From Capitulum mitella (lineage: Eukaryota > Arthropoda > Thecostraca > Pollicipedomorpha > Pollicipedidae), in contig CP099843.1 in the NCBI GenBank assembly GCA_030062745.1, positions 19,820,997 through 19,884,996 of the forward strand: 64,000 nucleotides of DNA, in the 5' to 3' direction. Positions 27,501 to 33,482 of the stretch are shown here, in pieces. A program made the position numbers and the translations under genes. How positions within the stretch are numbered: the first letter of the stretch is position 1; each line of letters begins with the position of its first letter. A model generated the notes under the pieces. It was not told the origin of the DNA and ran no database searches. It saw only the letters and a program-made list of their open reading frames with translations.

Positions 27501-28195
27501 TCATTACATTAGCACAATATTCACCTGTATTTTCAGGAGGCGACTGAAGGCCGGGTTTTCCAGCAGGGCCACAAGACGCGACACGTGGGCGCCCACCTCC
27601 TCGGCAGCCTTCAGGTCGCTGCTCTCTCTCAGGCGGCCACTGACGCGGCCCAGGGCCGACAGCACCCGCTCAGCCTCTGCTCCGGCGAACACCAAACGCA
27701 CAATTCATATCAACACAAAACACCTGCTCTGCATGGATAAAGTTGGCTGCAAATCTGTACAGGTACCCAAAACACTTGCACTGGTCCATGGTAATGAGAA
27801 CGTCTTATTGAAACTCAATGTGGCACAGGTCTCAGAAACTTCATGCAGCTGAATGTGACATTCTTCCCTCCATCCAGCTAAGGTGAGACATTCAAACAAC
27901 AAAACTACTGGCACTTTTTGGCACATCTCTGAGATGCTGAGAAATCTCCTTCATATGATAGGCATCACTGTTCTGGTTTACATAGCTCACTCCACACAGC
28001 AAGGACAAAAATGGTCCAAGAAATCAATCAACAAACCCAATGCACTTTATGACATGGCATCTTCTGTTATATTTACATTACTGGCTGTCCTGACTGTGAC
28101 TATGAAGGACCCTGCACATTACATGCCAAGTTCCTCAAACAGGAAGAATATATGTGACAACAGATACAAGTCAACTCACCTTCAAGAACTGACAT
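340..28195 (-). CDS. Patj: Patj: L27/multi-PDZ polarity scaffold, 13 exons, 3' end outside window
   Basis: Patj family proteins sit at the apical or subapical membrane and tether the Crumbs-Stardust (Pals1) complex through an N-terminal L27 domain and several PDZ domains. Seen here in order: a start exon (MSVLE), L27, a Pro-Glu-rich linker, PDZ1 (three exons), PDZ2 (three exons), a linker of two exons, and the first part of PDZ3. Joining the exons at 28180-28195, 27525-27676, 26600-27028, 26190-26300, 25134-25249, 13876-13982, 12475-12578, 7572-7706, 5513-5587, 3702-3791, 2841-2927, 2371-2511 and 340-576 gives 1800 nt, exactly 600 codons, with every intron phase matching. The order, spacing and PDZ2 sequence ([20 protein letters not shown]) fit arthropod Patj; MPDZ is the nearest alternative. 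The gene continues beyond base 1 of the window. CDC14 starts divergently 5.2 kb upstream. Confidence 0.93.
590..1135 (-). repeat. 62-bp minisatellite, about 9 copies, carrying the PDZ3 3' splice site
   Basis: Period is 62 bp (copies start for example at 721 and 783). Copies are nearly identical, with some internal deletions near 1020-1060. On the minus strand each unit contains gtggccgctgcag followed by tacg, which matches the real acceptor and first bases of Patj exon 13 (gtggccgccgcag|TACG). The array therefore includes part of the intron/exon junction. Confidence 0.92.
1402..1993. repeat. Inverted repeat, about 165-170 bp arms, 256-bp spacer
   Basis: The left arm (about 1402-1565) and right arm (about 1822-1993) are reverse complements at most positions. 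Both run through a 'ccatgcttttg' block, 'attgaaagaat.gcttgt', 'ctgaatgtcgttt' and 'tgcagtctcca.tgctgt.tgtacgggcg', then a GGCCGGCC-containing inner end. It could be a foldback element or a non-autonomous DNA transposon with long terminal inverted repeats. No ORF with known domains lies inside. Confidence 0.8.
2150..2385 (-). repeat. Degenerate 30-bp minisatellite overlapping the exon 12 donor
   Basis: On the minus strand the repeating block is about 30 bp: GACGAGCTGCAGGCTCAG followed by GTCAGGacccgg. The two copies nearest the exon are almost identical; those further into the intron decay. The first copy includes the last 18 coding bases of Patj exon 12. Confidence 0.8.
2371..2511 (-). CDS. 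Patj: Patj exon 12: PDZ2-PDZ3 linker, part 2
   Basis: 47 codons: [20 protein letters not shown], then [20 protein letters not shown] and LDELQAQ. Acceptor cgctggcag; the donor used here is GCTCAG|GTCAGG at 2370. The last bases of this exon and the donor are repeated 30 bp downstream, so a longer in-frame version (adding [10 protein letters not shown]) is possible. No domain; probably a disordered linker, with phases fitting both neighbours. Confidence 0.78.
2841..2927 (-). CDS. Patj: Patj exon 11: PDZ2-PDZ3 linker, part 1
   Basis: 29 codons: [20 protein letters not shown] then LDHQLQALQ. 'VVPTR.L.DP.EL' is a conserved linker motif in insect Patj downstream of PDZ2 and argues for an arthropod source and for Patj over MPDZ. 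Acceptor gttcgcag; donor TTGCAG|GTGGGC; phase 0 at both ends. Confidence 0.85.
3168..3655. repeat. 25-bp minisatellite, about 19-20 copies
   Basis: The unit on the plus strand is gttccagcggccggactggg followed by tcact (25 bp), with a few C/T and G/A variants arranged in runs. It lies in Patj intron 10, starting about 45 bp from the donor. It produces long open frames on both strands that are not genes. Confidence 0.95.
3702..3791 (-). CDS. Patj: Patj exon 10: end of PDZ2
   Basis: 30 codons: [20 protein letters not shown] then [19 protein letters not shown] is helix alphaB and [11 protein letters not shown] is the last beta strand; insect Patj PDZ2 ends with a very similar sequence. Acceptor gccggcag; donor GTGGAC|GTGAGT; phase 0 at both ends. 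The 25-bp minisatellite begins about 45 bp past the donor. Confidence 0.93.
3792..5512. other. Patj intron 9, no recognised content
   Basis: Unique sequence of mixed composition, GC-rich at both ends (3792-3980 and 5040-5330). I see no exon, RNA gene or transposon terminus. Confidence 0.5.
5507..5512 (-). other. GC-type splice donor, Patj intron 9
   Basis: The donor reads CAG|GCAAGT on the minus strand. Apart from C at +2 it matches the U1 consensus perfectly, as is typical of GC-AG introns. No in-phase GT within the neighbouring bases would keep the PDZ2 alignment. Confidence 0.85.
5513..5587 (-). CDS. Patj: Patj exon 9: middle of PDZ2, GC donor
   Basis: 25 codons: [20 protein letters not shown] then MESIQ. 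It continues GGVADR from exon 8 exactly as in the family (GGVADRDGRLxxGDHIL). Acceptor gttcgcag. The exon must end at ATTCAG because the next residues are VAQVLRTAG in exon 10. The bases after it are GCAAGT, so this intron has a GC donor. Both ends are phase 0. Confidence 0.92.
6588..7558. repeat. 69-bp minisatellite, about 14 copies
   Basis: The unit begins cccgtctccgtcagtacccg and ends cggcccggtgtctcgcgg (69 bp, 23 codons). Because 69 is divisible by three, several frames stay open for about 400 codons on both strands; these are artefacts of the repeat. The array edge is about 13 bp from the Patj exon 8 donor. Copies differ mainly at three or four single-base positions (gcgctg/tggctg/gggctg; tatccg/acccg). 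Confidence 0.97.
7572..7706 (-). CDS. Patj: Patj exon 8: first half of PDZ2
   Basis: 45 codons: [20 protein letters not shown], then [20 protein letters not shown] and GVADR. This is the most conserved Patj segment: '[17 protein letters not shown]', with the GLGF ligand-binding loop intact, and '[15 protein letters not shown]'. Acceptor acgttgcag; donor CGG|GTGAGC. A 69-bp minisatellite starts about 14 bp past the donor. Confidence 0.95.
8458..9285 (-). pseudogene. LINE reverse-transcriptase fragment, decayed
   Basis: On the minus strand, 9263-9274 encode the YADD catalytic box in the context [17 protein letters not shown], followed by stops and frame changes. From 8889 to 8458 an open frame reads [10 protein letters not shown], then [20 protein letters not shown] and 'ALPSHIRDL'. 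This is the thumb/C-terminal pattern of CR1/Jockey-type non-LTR reverse transcriptases ('L.YC..VWG', 'QN.A.R', 'W..LP..IR'). There is no endonuclease domain and no intact ORF. It sits in Patj intron 7, on the same strand as the gene. Confidence 0.8.
9870..10440. repeat. Diverged tandem repeat, unit about 165 bp, 3-4 copies
   Basis: Blocks recur at irregular spacing: 'gacct.........gatgtca....tggccgaa', 'tttgggatagg.cg..ccag' and 'ggttccggaga.a'. The copies are too diverged to be a young satellite. Could be part of an old transposon. Confidence 0.5.
11290..11815. repeat. 24-bp minisatellite, about 20 copies
   Basis: Unit ctcacggcccagctgaccgg followed by cacc (24 bp, eight codons), with variants such as cccacggtcc. 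It lies in Patj intron 7. Its open frames in all phases are repeat artefacts. Confidence 0.95.
12475..12578 (-). CDS. Patj: Patj exon 7: end of PDZ1 and linker
   Basis: Starts with GT completing Gly, then [20 protein letters not shown] and [22 protein letters not shown] is the last beta strand of PDZ1 (family pattern 'L.L.VAR.'). The remainder is an acidic linker. Acceptor ggcgccgcag; donor ATGGTG|GTGAGT, phase 0. It is 104 nt long and fits the phases of both neighbours, which is strong support for such a short, GC-rich exon. Confidence 0.88.
12855..12925 (-). repeat. Possible tRNA-like SINE remnant
   Basis: The minus strand contains GGGTTCGAGTCC, a good internal B box, downstream of GCCGAGAGG, but the T stem is imperfect and no A box or acceptor stem can be folded. 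Probably a decayed tRNA-derived fragment. Confidence 0.25.
12935..13815. repeat. 22-bp minisatellite, about 40 copies
   Basis: Unit gaagctccctcagacgacac followed by ag (22 bp), with subfamilies gaggctcc, gaggttcccc and cagtccccc. It fills most of Patj intron 6, ending about 60 bp from the exon 6 donor. Confidence 0.95.
13876..13982 (-). CDS. Patj: Patj exon 6: second half of PDZ1
   Basis: Encodes [20 protein letters not shown] then [15 protein letters not shown]. This is the canonical 'GDQIL.I.G..L' strand-turn-strand of a PDZ domain followed by helix alphaB ([11 protein letters not shown]). Acceptor ctccttttccag; donor AGAG|GTGAGA. 107 nt: one base completing Ser from the previous exon, 35 codons and one base forward. 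A 22-bp minisatellite begins about 60 bp past the donor. Confidence 0.92.
14138..14310. repeat. About 36-bp tandem repeat, 4-5 copies
   Basis: Repeats of gtccgaccattttcgggggt followed by caggtccgc, alternating 'agacgtcc' and 'agaagtcc'. It lies about 160 bp upstream (minus sense) of Patj exon 6, in intron 5. Confidence 0.85.
15705..16715. repeat. 24-bp minisatellite grading into a 108-bp higher-order repeat
   Basis: 15720-16060 is a simple array of cggccgaccgaccggacaca followed by gaga (24 bp). From about 16212 to 16620 four or five diverged subunits form a 108-bp composite repeated about 3.5 times ('cggctgacccccggcc' recurs at 16212, 16320 and 16428). It lies in Patj intron 5. Confidence 0.93.
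16740..18440. other. Patj intron 5, no recognised content
   Basis: AT-richer unique sequence with poly-C tracts near 17290 and 17425 and a short GC-rich stretch at 17970-18180. I see no exon or RNA gene. Confidence 0.5.
18442..19692 (+). mobile_element. TTAA-flanked piggyBac-like MITE, copy A (1251 bp)
   Basis: Bounded by TTAA on both sides. The left terminus is CCCGCGCTCGACTGGCGG; the right terminus read inward is CCTGTCCCCGACTGTTGG. This is a terminal inverted repeat ending CGACTG. A TTAA duplication with CCC-starting ends is the hallmark of piggyBac transposons. No transposase ORF is present, so it is non-autonomous. It matches copies B, C and D along its full length. An AT-rich palindrome (tatggatataaatatatcca) lies at 18650-18669 within it. 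Confidence 0.8.
19693..21035. other. Patj intron 5, GC-rich 3' part
   Basis: 20540-20830 is GC-rich with a loose repetition of 'cacgtgc..ccggtgccgg'; no clear unit length. No exon recognised. Confidence 0.45.
21040..21365. repeat. 22-bp minisatellite, GC-rich
   Basis: Repeats of cagacccggccggccggccc followed by ga, with many GGCCGG blocks. Moderately degenerate, in Patj intron 5. Confidence 0.85.
21900..22790. other. GC/CpG-dense block and diffuse 'ggatacaggag' repeats
   Basis: 21930-22470 is very CpG-dense. 22480-22720 shows loose repetition of 'gcggatacaggag' and 'tcctgcagggg'. No exon with recognisable domain; it lies inside the 11.15 kb Patj intron 5. Confidence 0.45.
22870..25133. other. 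Patj intron 5, 5' part
   Basis: Mostly unique sequence, with a CpG-dense island at 24270-24650 and another GC-rich stretch at 24770-24890. I see no exon that fits the phase (intron phase 2) or the Patj alignment, which is already continuous across this intron. Confidence 0.5.
25134..25249 (-). CDS. Patj: Patj exon 5: first half of PDZ1
   Basis: Encodes [20 protein letters not shown] then [24 protein letters not shown] is the carboxylate-binding loop (GLGF type) of PDZ1, and [14 protein letters not shown] is the betaC-alphaA region. The acceptor tttcag at 25250-25255 was chosen because GRQVIPIQ joined to [13 protein letters not shown] has the same length as the family. Ends in phase 2 at donor GCCAG|GTGAGG. 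An 11.15 kb intron follows. Confidence 0.9.
26190..26300 (-). CDS. Patj: Patj exon 4: linker into PDZ1
   Basis: 37 codons beginning [20 protein letters not shown] and ending in [12 protein letters not shown]. The motif 'A.GRQ(V/I)' directly before PDZ1 is found in both vertebrate and insect Patj proteins. Acceptor ctgctcgcag; donor CAG|GTACGA; both ends are phase 0. The last residues (VIPIQ) form the first beta strand of PDZ1, which continues in the next exon. Confidence 0.88.
26600..27028 (-). CDS. Patj: Patj exon 3: end of L27 and Pro-Glu-rich linker
   Basis: This is a 143-codon exon. Residues 1-30 ([20 protein letters not shown] and following [12 protein letters not shown]) match the conserved post-L27 segment of insect Patj. 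A long run of Glu-Pro dipeptides follows at about residues 45-85, encoded in part by a GGTTCC hexanucleotide repeat (plus-strand reading) near 26770-26830, then charged stretches of Lys/Arg/Glu. Acceptor is cctgcgcag; donor is CAG|GTGAGG. The acidic-proline tract is not a conserved domain and looks like recent repeat expansion inside the coding sequence. Confidence 0.88.
27525..27676 (-). CDS. Patj: Patj exon 2: L27 domain
   Basis: The exon encodes two amphipathic helices ([20 protein letters not shown], then [20 protein letters not shown]), the pattern of an L27 heterodimerisation domain. In Patj this domain binds the L27 domain of Stardust/Pals1. The acceptor is gccggagcag and the donor is CAG|GTGAAT. 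The third L27 helix continues in the next exon ([10 protein letters not shown]). Length is 152 nt: two bases completing the Glu codon, then 50 codons. Confidence 0.9.
28180..28195 (-). CDS. Patj: Patj exon 1: start codon and five codons
   Basis: The minus strand reads ATG TCA GTT CTT GAA G followed by the donor GTGAGT. This encodes MSVLE and leaves one base, which joins AG at the start of the L27 exon to make GAG (Glu). An in-frame TGA lies three codons upstream of the ATG, so this is a plausible start. The phase, the consensus donor and the resulting [17 protein letters not shown], which gives the usual short lead into L27, support it. The 5' untranslated region and any upstream non-coding exon were not resolved. 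Confidence 0.8.
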
Positions 28196-31100
28196 ATTTC
28201 TTCAAACGTTTGCCTTTTCCCAAGATCACATCATACCTTGAACAACAAAATGTACATTACTGGAGCACAGTGAGGAGCAAGAGGTCAGAATGCTGCCTGA
28301 CCAATAAAGAGCACACCACACAGCTTCACAACAATAGACTGAGACTACATTCACAATCATGTGCCCAGTGTAGAAGTGTATGCTAAATATGTCTGGAGCA
28401 TATAACAAATTCTTGAATCTAAAAGCCATCAATCTGCAGCCAGTAATTATGCATTTTTCCAATGTTCATAGAACATTAGGTGTACCATTGTTTGTACAAA
28501 TAGCAAATGCATGGCAAAATCAGGAAACTGTCAACAAAATCTATTTACAACTATAACTGTATATGAATCTATAAAAAGGAGCAAAACATCTCTATCAATC
28601 AGGTACTGTCACAAGAAAATATCATGAGAAGCATAACAAAGTATAAGAGCACAGATGGTTGACAAGGTTTGGCTACAACTGTTGATCTGGTGTGTATATA
28701 AGCATATTCAGCTCAACATAATAAAGTCTACACAGAAGTTTGCACTACAAAATAATTACTTGATACGACCCAAACAAATATTTTGTTCCACAGACCTGGA
28801 ACTGAAATATGTTGACATGTTCAAGAATCAAGATGCAACAGCTCTTCAGAAACAGCCACACATTTGGGCCTAGTCAACATATAGAGACCATTTTGGGAGC
28901 ACATACATCAATGGATGATTGTGAGCAGTGCATCTAAGAGACATGAAATTCTTAATGATAAATCAGTGATCTTTGGAAGAAGTAAAGGACCATTGCTTAA
29001 TCATGGGATTATATCAGCAAAACAAGTTATAAAATGGATGCAAACCTTTATCTCAATATGATGAATTTTATCTTTAGGGCAACCAAAGAATGTGTCGAGC
29101 TGTGCTGTCTTTTTCCATTGGCAGCCATGCCCTTTGACTTTTTTGTCCATTTGTCAGATATGCAGATCCTGCTGTTGGCTGGTGATGTTGATTAATATGG
29201 CAGTTGGATGCCTTTATGTGTTTGTTAATGTGTGTCATTGAGTTAATAAACTAGCCTTTAGGTGGTAACAATCATAGAAATGTATTTTCGCACTGGAAAT
29301 TATCTTGTTTGTAAAAAAAATTACTTGGGGGCACCCTAGGTCATACATATCATACAAAAATACCTATTTGGGCACACTGCCAACCTCCAAGAGTTGATTG
29401 TTATCAAGCATGGGGATAATGCCAGGCTTCTGCTTTTGGAGCTGAGTCCAAAGCCATGACATGGAGCCAAAGCTGAAGCCAAAATCAGATGCTTTTTTCA
29501 GAACTTAAAATGCCAAGCTGAAGCCAGTGGCCTCAAATTTCTAAAACTCGAAACCAAAGCCAAAGCCAGTGACTTCCAACTATGCAAATGTGAAGCCAAA
29601 ACCAAAGCCAGTGATTTCAAACTTTGCAAATGTGAAGCCAGGCCAACAGCTTAAAACCACAAAGCTGAAGACAAATCCAAAATTCAAAGCTGTTTCCCCA
29701 TGCCAAAACCATTGCCATATGCATACAAAAAGGATATGAGATAAGCTGCAGAAAATGTCATCATTTCCCATTATTTAGTATTGAAAACCAAATGAGGTTA
29801 GCTAGCTGAGATGATTTCCTCTTCACTCCCAAATTCTGAGTCCAACAAACAATAACCATGGGTCAAATACAATTTTACCATTCAATTACGTTATCTACCT
29901 ATATGAGAACTATACCATCAACCACTATCAAACCACCTACACCCCTTTACCTCCAGATGAATAGAAACAATACCACTTCAGGGCACATCCAGTATTCATC
30001 AACAACAGGCCATTGGCAAGGCCTACCACCTACAGTTCAAGAAATGTGGGAGAATTGGTTTTGTTCATTGGTCTGACTTAACTACCATGGGGAAATTACA
30101 AAGTCAGTGTCAAAGCCAGCAGAAAAAAACTTCTGAAAGCACAGCCAGCAGCTAAAAACTGCAGGATGCCAAAGCCAGTGCTACACCCAGAGGTTGAAAA
30201 TCAATGAAGCTGAAGCTGAGGCCAACCATTTAAAATAGCACAAAGCCAAAACCAAAGCTGCCATTCACAATGCCATGATGCCCAAGCCAAAGACAATAAC
30301 TGGAAATGATACATGGCTGAAGCTGAAGTCAGCCAATGTGGGGAAAACATGGCTTCACAAAGCCCAGTTGAAGCAGAAGCCAGCTTTGTCCCATGTCTGA
30401 CTGTGTGTTGATCACATTTTCACCATATACCTGGTGGGTGTAAGAATGTACTGTCATGTCATGATTCCATGGCTCATTTCCTGAAGAATGCCTCAAAGTA
30501 ATGAGTAATGTAATTCAAAACTAAGTCTGTGGTTGCTGACTCATAAAATGCAATGGCCCTTTTGTAAACAAAAACTGCCTCATGGCATGTACAACAGGTG
30601 AAAGTAGGACTACAACCAATGATTACATATACCTGGACAAGACACCATGACTGAAGCAACACAAAGACATGTTGCTGTCAGGATGCAGAGGTTTTTGTGA
30701 ACAAGCAGTTACATGATTTGTCACAACTACTCTGTGCTTAGGCTAGGCTGAAACCTGCTACCAATGTTGGAAAGGGTGTTTCTGGCATTAAAGAACATCA
30801 ATAATCATATAATCCAAAACATTTTATACTTCTGAGGTTTGATTTTTTGCCTAAGTTCAAAAAGCTACATTATAAACATGCTAGCAGATTTCTAACTCTG
30901 CAGGCAAATGAATCAATTTCCATTCAGTAAGAAGCAGGTATGATGTCAAAACTGACTTACACCAAGATACCAACTTAAAACAGTATTACTCCTCAAAAAA
31001 TATTTGTACCCTAAACAAAACTTATACTTTGATGACTAAGAGCAAAAACTAAATTTCCAACCATGACTGGTACATTATTTGAAACCTAGCAGTGCATGGA

Positions 31101-33430
31101 TTTATATGGGAGTGTTTGTAATCTCAAACTTAGCTGAAATCCCTGCAAATGTTCCTAGGAAGACCTTTCATGCTCATGGCAATGCATGAAAGCTTGGAGG
31201 TACCTTTCCAAGTTTACTTATAGCTGCCTTATGCCTATGGATCATGGGGCCACCAAAACAAGACATTAATGATCACTGCCACAGGCAGTTCATATTCTTG
31301 CTACTAGGTGGCCAGCACAGCTATCAATATCTGTGACAAGGCCAGCAAGTTTCCAATTTAGGTATACGTAATCCGTTCTACAGCTGAACATGATGTGACA
31401 TTCATGGTAAATAATCTTTAAGTCTGCAAATACAGCATGTGAAAAGTATAAAATATTACAAGTTGTCTTATGAGACTACAGGATGCAACCTGTAAGTGAG
31501 TGGGTGACTGGGGTTTTAGTGTGCTATGACCACTAGGTCACATCATGCCTTGGGTACAATTTGTCTATCTCAGGCCAAACCACATGTTAAAAATGATACA
31601 TCCCCCATCAAACACACTATTCAAGCCATACAAAAATGCAAGACACATAGCCAACCATGAAATCTCCAATAACCATGGATGCAGATACTTTCATATGCTA
31701 ATTATCTGCCATGTGTTTTTAATGAAACTAGTGTGGTGACACTAATTGCACCACTACCAACAAACAAGTCTCAGCTGTACTAATTATATTCCATACTTCT
31801 TAGTAATCTCAGGCTAACACTGCATGACTTTAAACTATTACCTTATGGCAATAATACAAAAAAACAGCATACAAACAAAAAGCTAAAATAATCATCACAT
31901 TCCTAATAAATGCACATCCTTAAAATTGCCACAGGCTATCTCCCTGCTCGAACGGATTATCGCCCATCCTCATTCGAACGGACACATCATGAACCAGCCT
32001 ACGTCAACAACGCTGCATTCATTTCTTCTCAGTGTCAACTCACACAACTGGAGACCTTTCTTACCCGAGTGACCACTGCAAAGGTCAGACAAACGCTTGT
32101 CAGCCGCAATGAAGCACGCAAAGGAGGATAACGACTGCCAATACCTAAAATTCAATTTAATATATATCTCAAACTCACAAACACACAACCCACTGCCCTA
32201 AACACTCCCACGTATCAGCGCTCTCGCGATTCTGTGGTGTCGGTGGTTTGGTTCAGCCAAGGACGCACATATCGTGGTGCGCTAATTTGCTTTCTTCTTT
32301 TTAATGAAACAAAATGTTACTAATGTGAAGTCAAAGATAGCAAGGACTCCCAAAAAGAGCCATGTAATTAGCTTTAAGTAACAGTCACTGTTAAGAAGGC
32401 TGGCCAACGTATCCCCTTTCCCATGAATCTCTATGAAATGCGAGATGTAGCACTCCTTCCAAAGGCATTTTTGTTCAAACAGAATCAAAGAACACAAGTA
32501 ATGTCACATGATAGTAGCACCCAAACAACCTTCTTACGTTACGTATTAATCGGTGAATAACAAAATAACAGTTGCATTGGACTGGTTGTGGGATAATTAC
32601 GATCATGAATGTTGCAATGTTTACAGCCTTGGGGAATGTCTCAGGGCTGCACATAGCGGCTTGGGCTGTACGGGGCGTTACGGCACCAAAATGCGCAAGC
32701 TTATCATTTGCGTAGCATGTCACCTGGACCCTGGATATTTTTGCTGTTGGATTTTTAATGGCAGCACAAAAAGAACAATGTTCAGTAATGTTCATTTTCA
32801 GCATATTAAAGAATTAGAATGAACATTCTACCTTCCTCAGTTAAAAATTATTTCCAAATAATCCATTAATGCCTAACTCAGTATGAGAAACATATGGTAA
32901 TATGTTCAGAATAATGGAGTCTGAATGCACTTCAGTCCAAAATCAGCTGTCAAAGGAGCCACTGATAAGGTTATTGCCGGTGAAAGATGTCGCGCCCTTC
33001 GTCTTTTATGTTGTTTGCTACGTGCTCTGTCATTGCCGCGGGCCTTTTGGATGTGTCCTCGATGAAGAAAAGAAATCCAGTTTGAGTGTAACGCTGACGT
33101 AGCTTTTGAAGTGTGGTCAAAATTTGCTGTGTAACATTTCTGATGACAACTCACCACAAAATTACGCCGTTTTCGTATTGTTCGCCAAGAAAGTGCAGAG
33201 GTCTCGTTAAATTGTGTCTCAATTCGCTAACTGACGTTAATGATGTATTGCTGAGAATAGAGTAAAAGCATACATTCTAGCCGGTGTAGGCATATTTTTG
33301 TAACAATAAGTACTGCTGGGCCCCGTAAGAATACTGTTATCCTCCAAATGTACCAGACGGTGAAGTTCTCCGTTGCATATTTTGTCTCTGGTCTTTGATC
33401 CAAATTTGAACTACGAAGTTATTGCCAGCC
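28196..33430. promoter_or_regulatory. Divergent intergenic region between Patj and CDC14
   Basis: The two start codons face away from each other 5.2 kb apart, so both promoters should lie here. From about 27850 to 31900 CpG is very rare, then it returns abruptly near 31950 (cgaacggattatcgcc). 31950-33430 is therefore the best candidate promoter-rich part. A possible non-coding donor exists on the minus strand near 32063 (ACTCGG|GTAAGA). No TATA box or initiator can be assigned with confidence. Confidence 0.4.
29440..30385. repeat. Degenerate 'gaagccaaagccagtg' simple repeat
   Basis: Irregular recurrence of variants of 'aagccaaagccagtga' in two clusters (29440-29665 and 30100-30385) separated by unique sequence. 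It lies in the CpG-poor intergenic block. Confidence 0.6.
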
Positions 33431-33482
33431 ATGAAAGTGGATGAAAATGATATACTGGTGTGTGCGTCAGAGTTTATTCCAG
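33431..33482 (+). CDS. CDC14: CDC14 exon 1: start, GC donor
   Basis: Encodes [17 protein letters not shown] plus one base. It matches the short N-terminus of animal CDC14 ('E..ELI.A.EF...RLYF'). An in-frame TGA lies at 33407-33409, so the ATG is the first possible start. The exon must end at CCAG because exon 2 needs one preceding base (G|AG = Glu, giving EFIPERLYF). The donor is GCAAGT. Intron 1 is 8.6 kb and holds the piggyBac-like copies B and C and the hAT-like element. Confidence 0.85.

Noticed and set aside
340..28195. Calling the minus-strand gene MPDZ
   Set aside because: MPDZ and Patj share the L27-PDZ layout, but the PDZ2-PDZ3 linker motif and PDZ3 sequence follow insect Patj. Only three PDZ domains are visible, so the choice is strong but not absolute.
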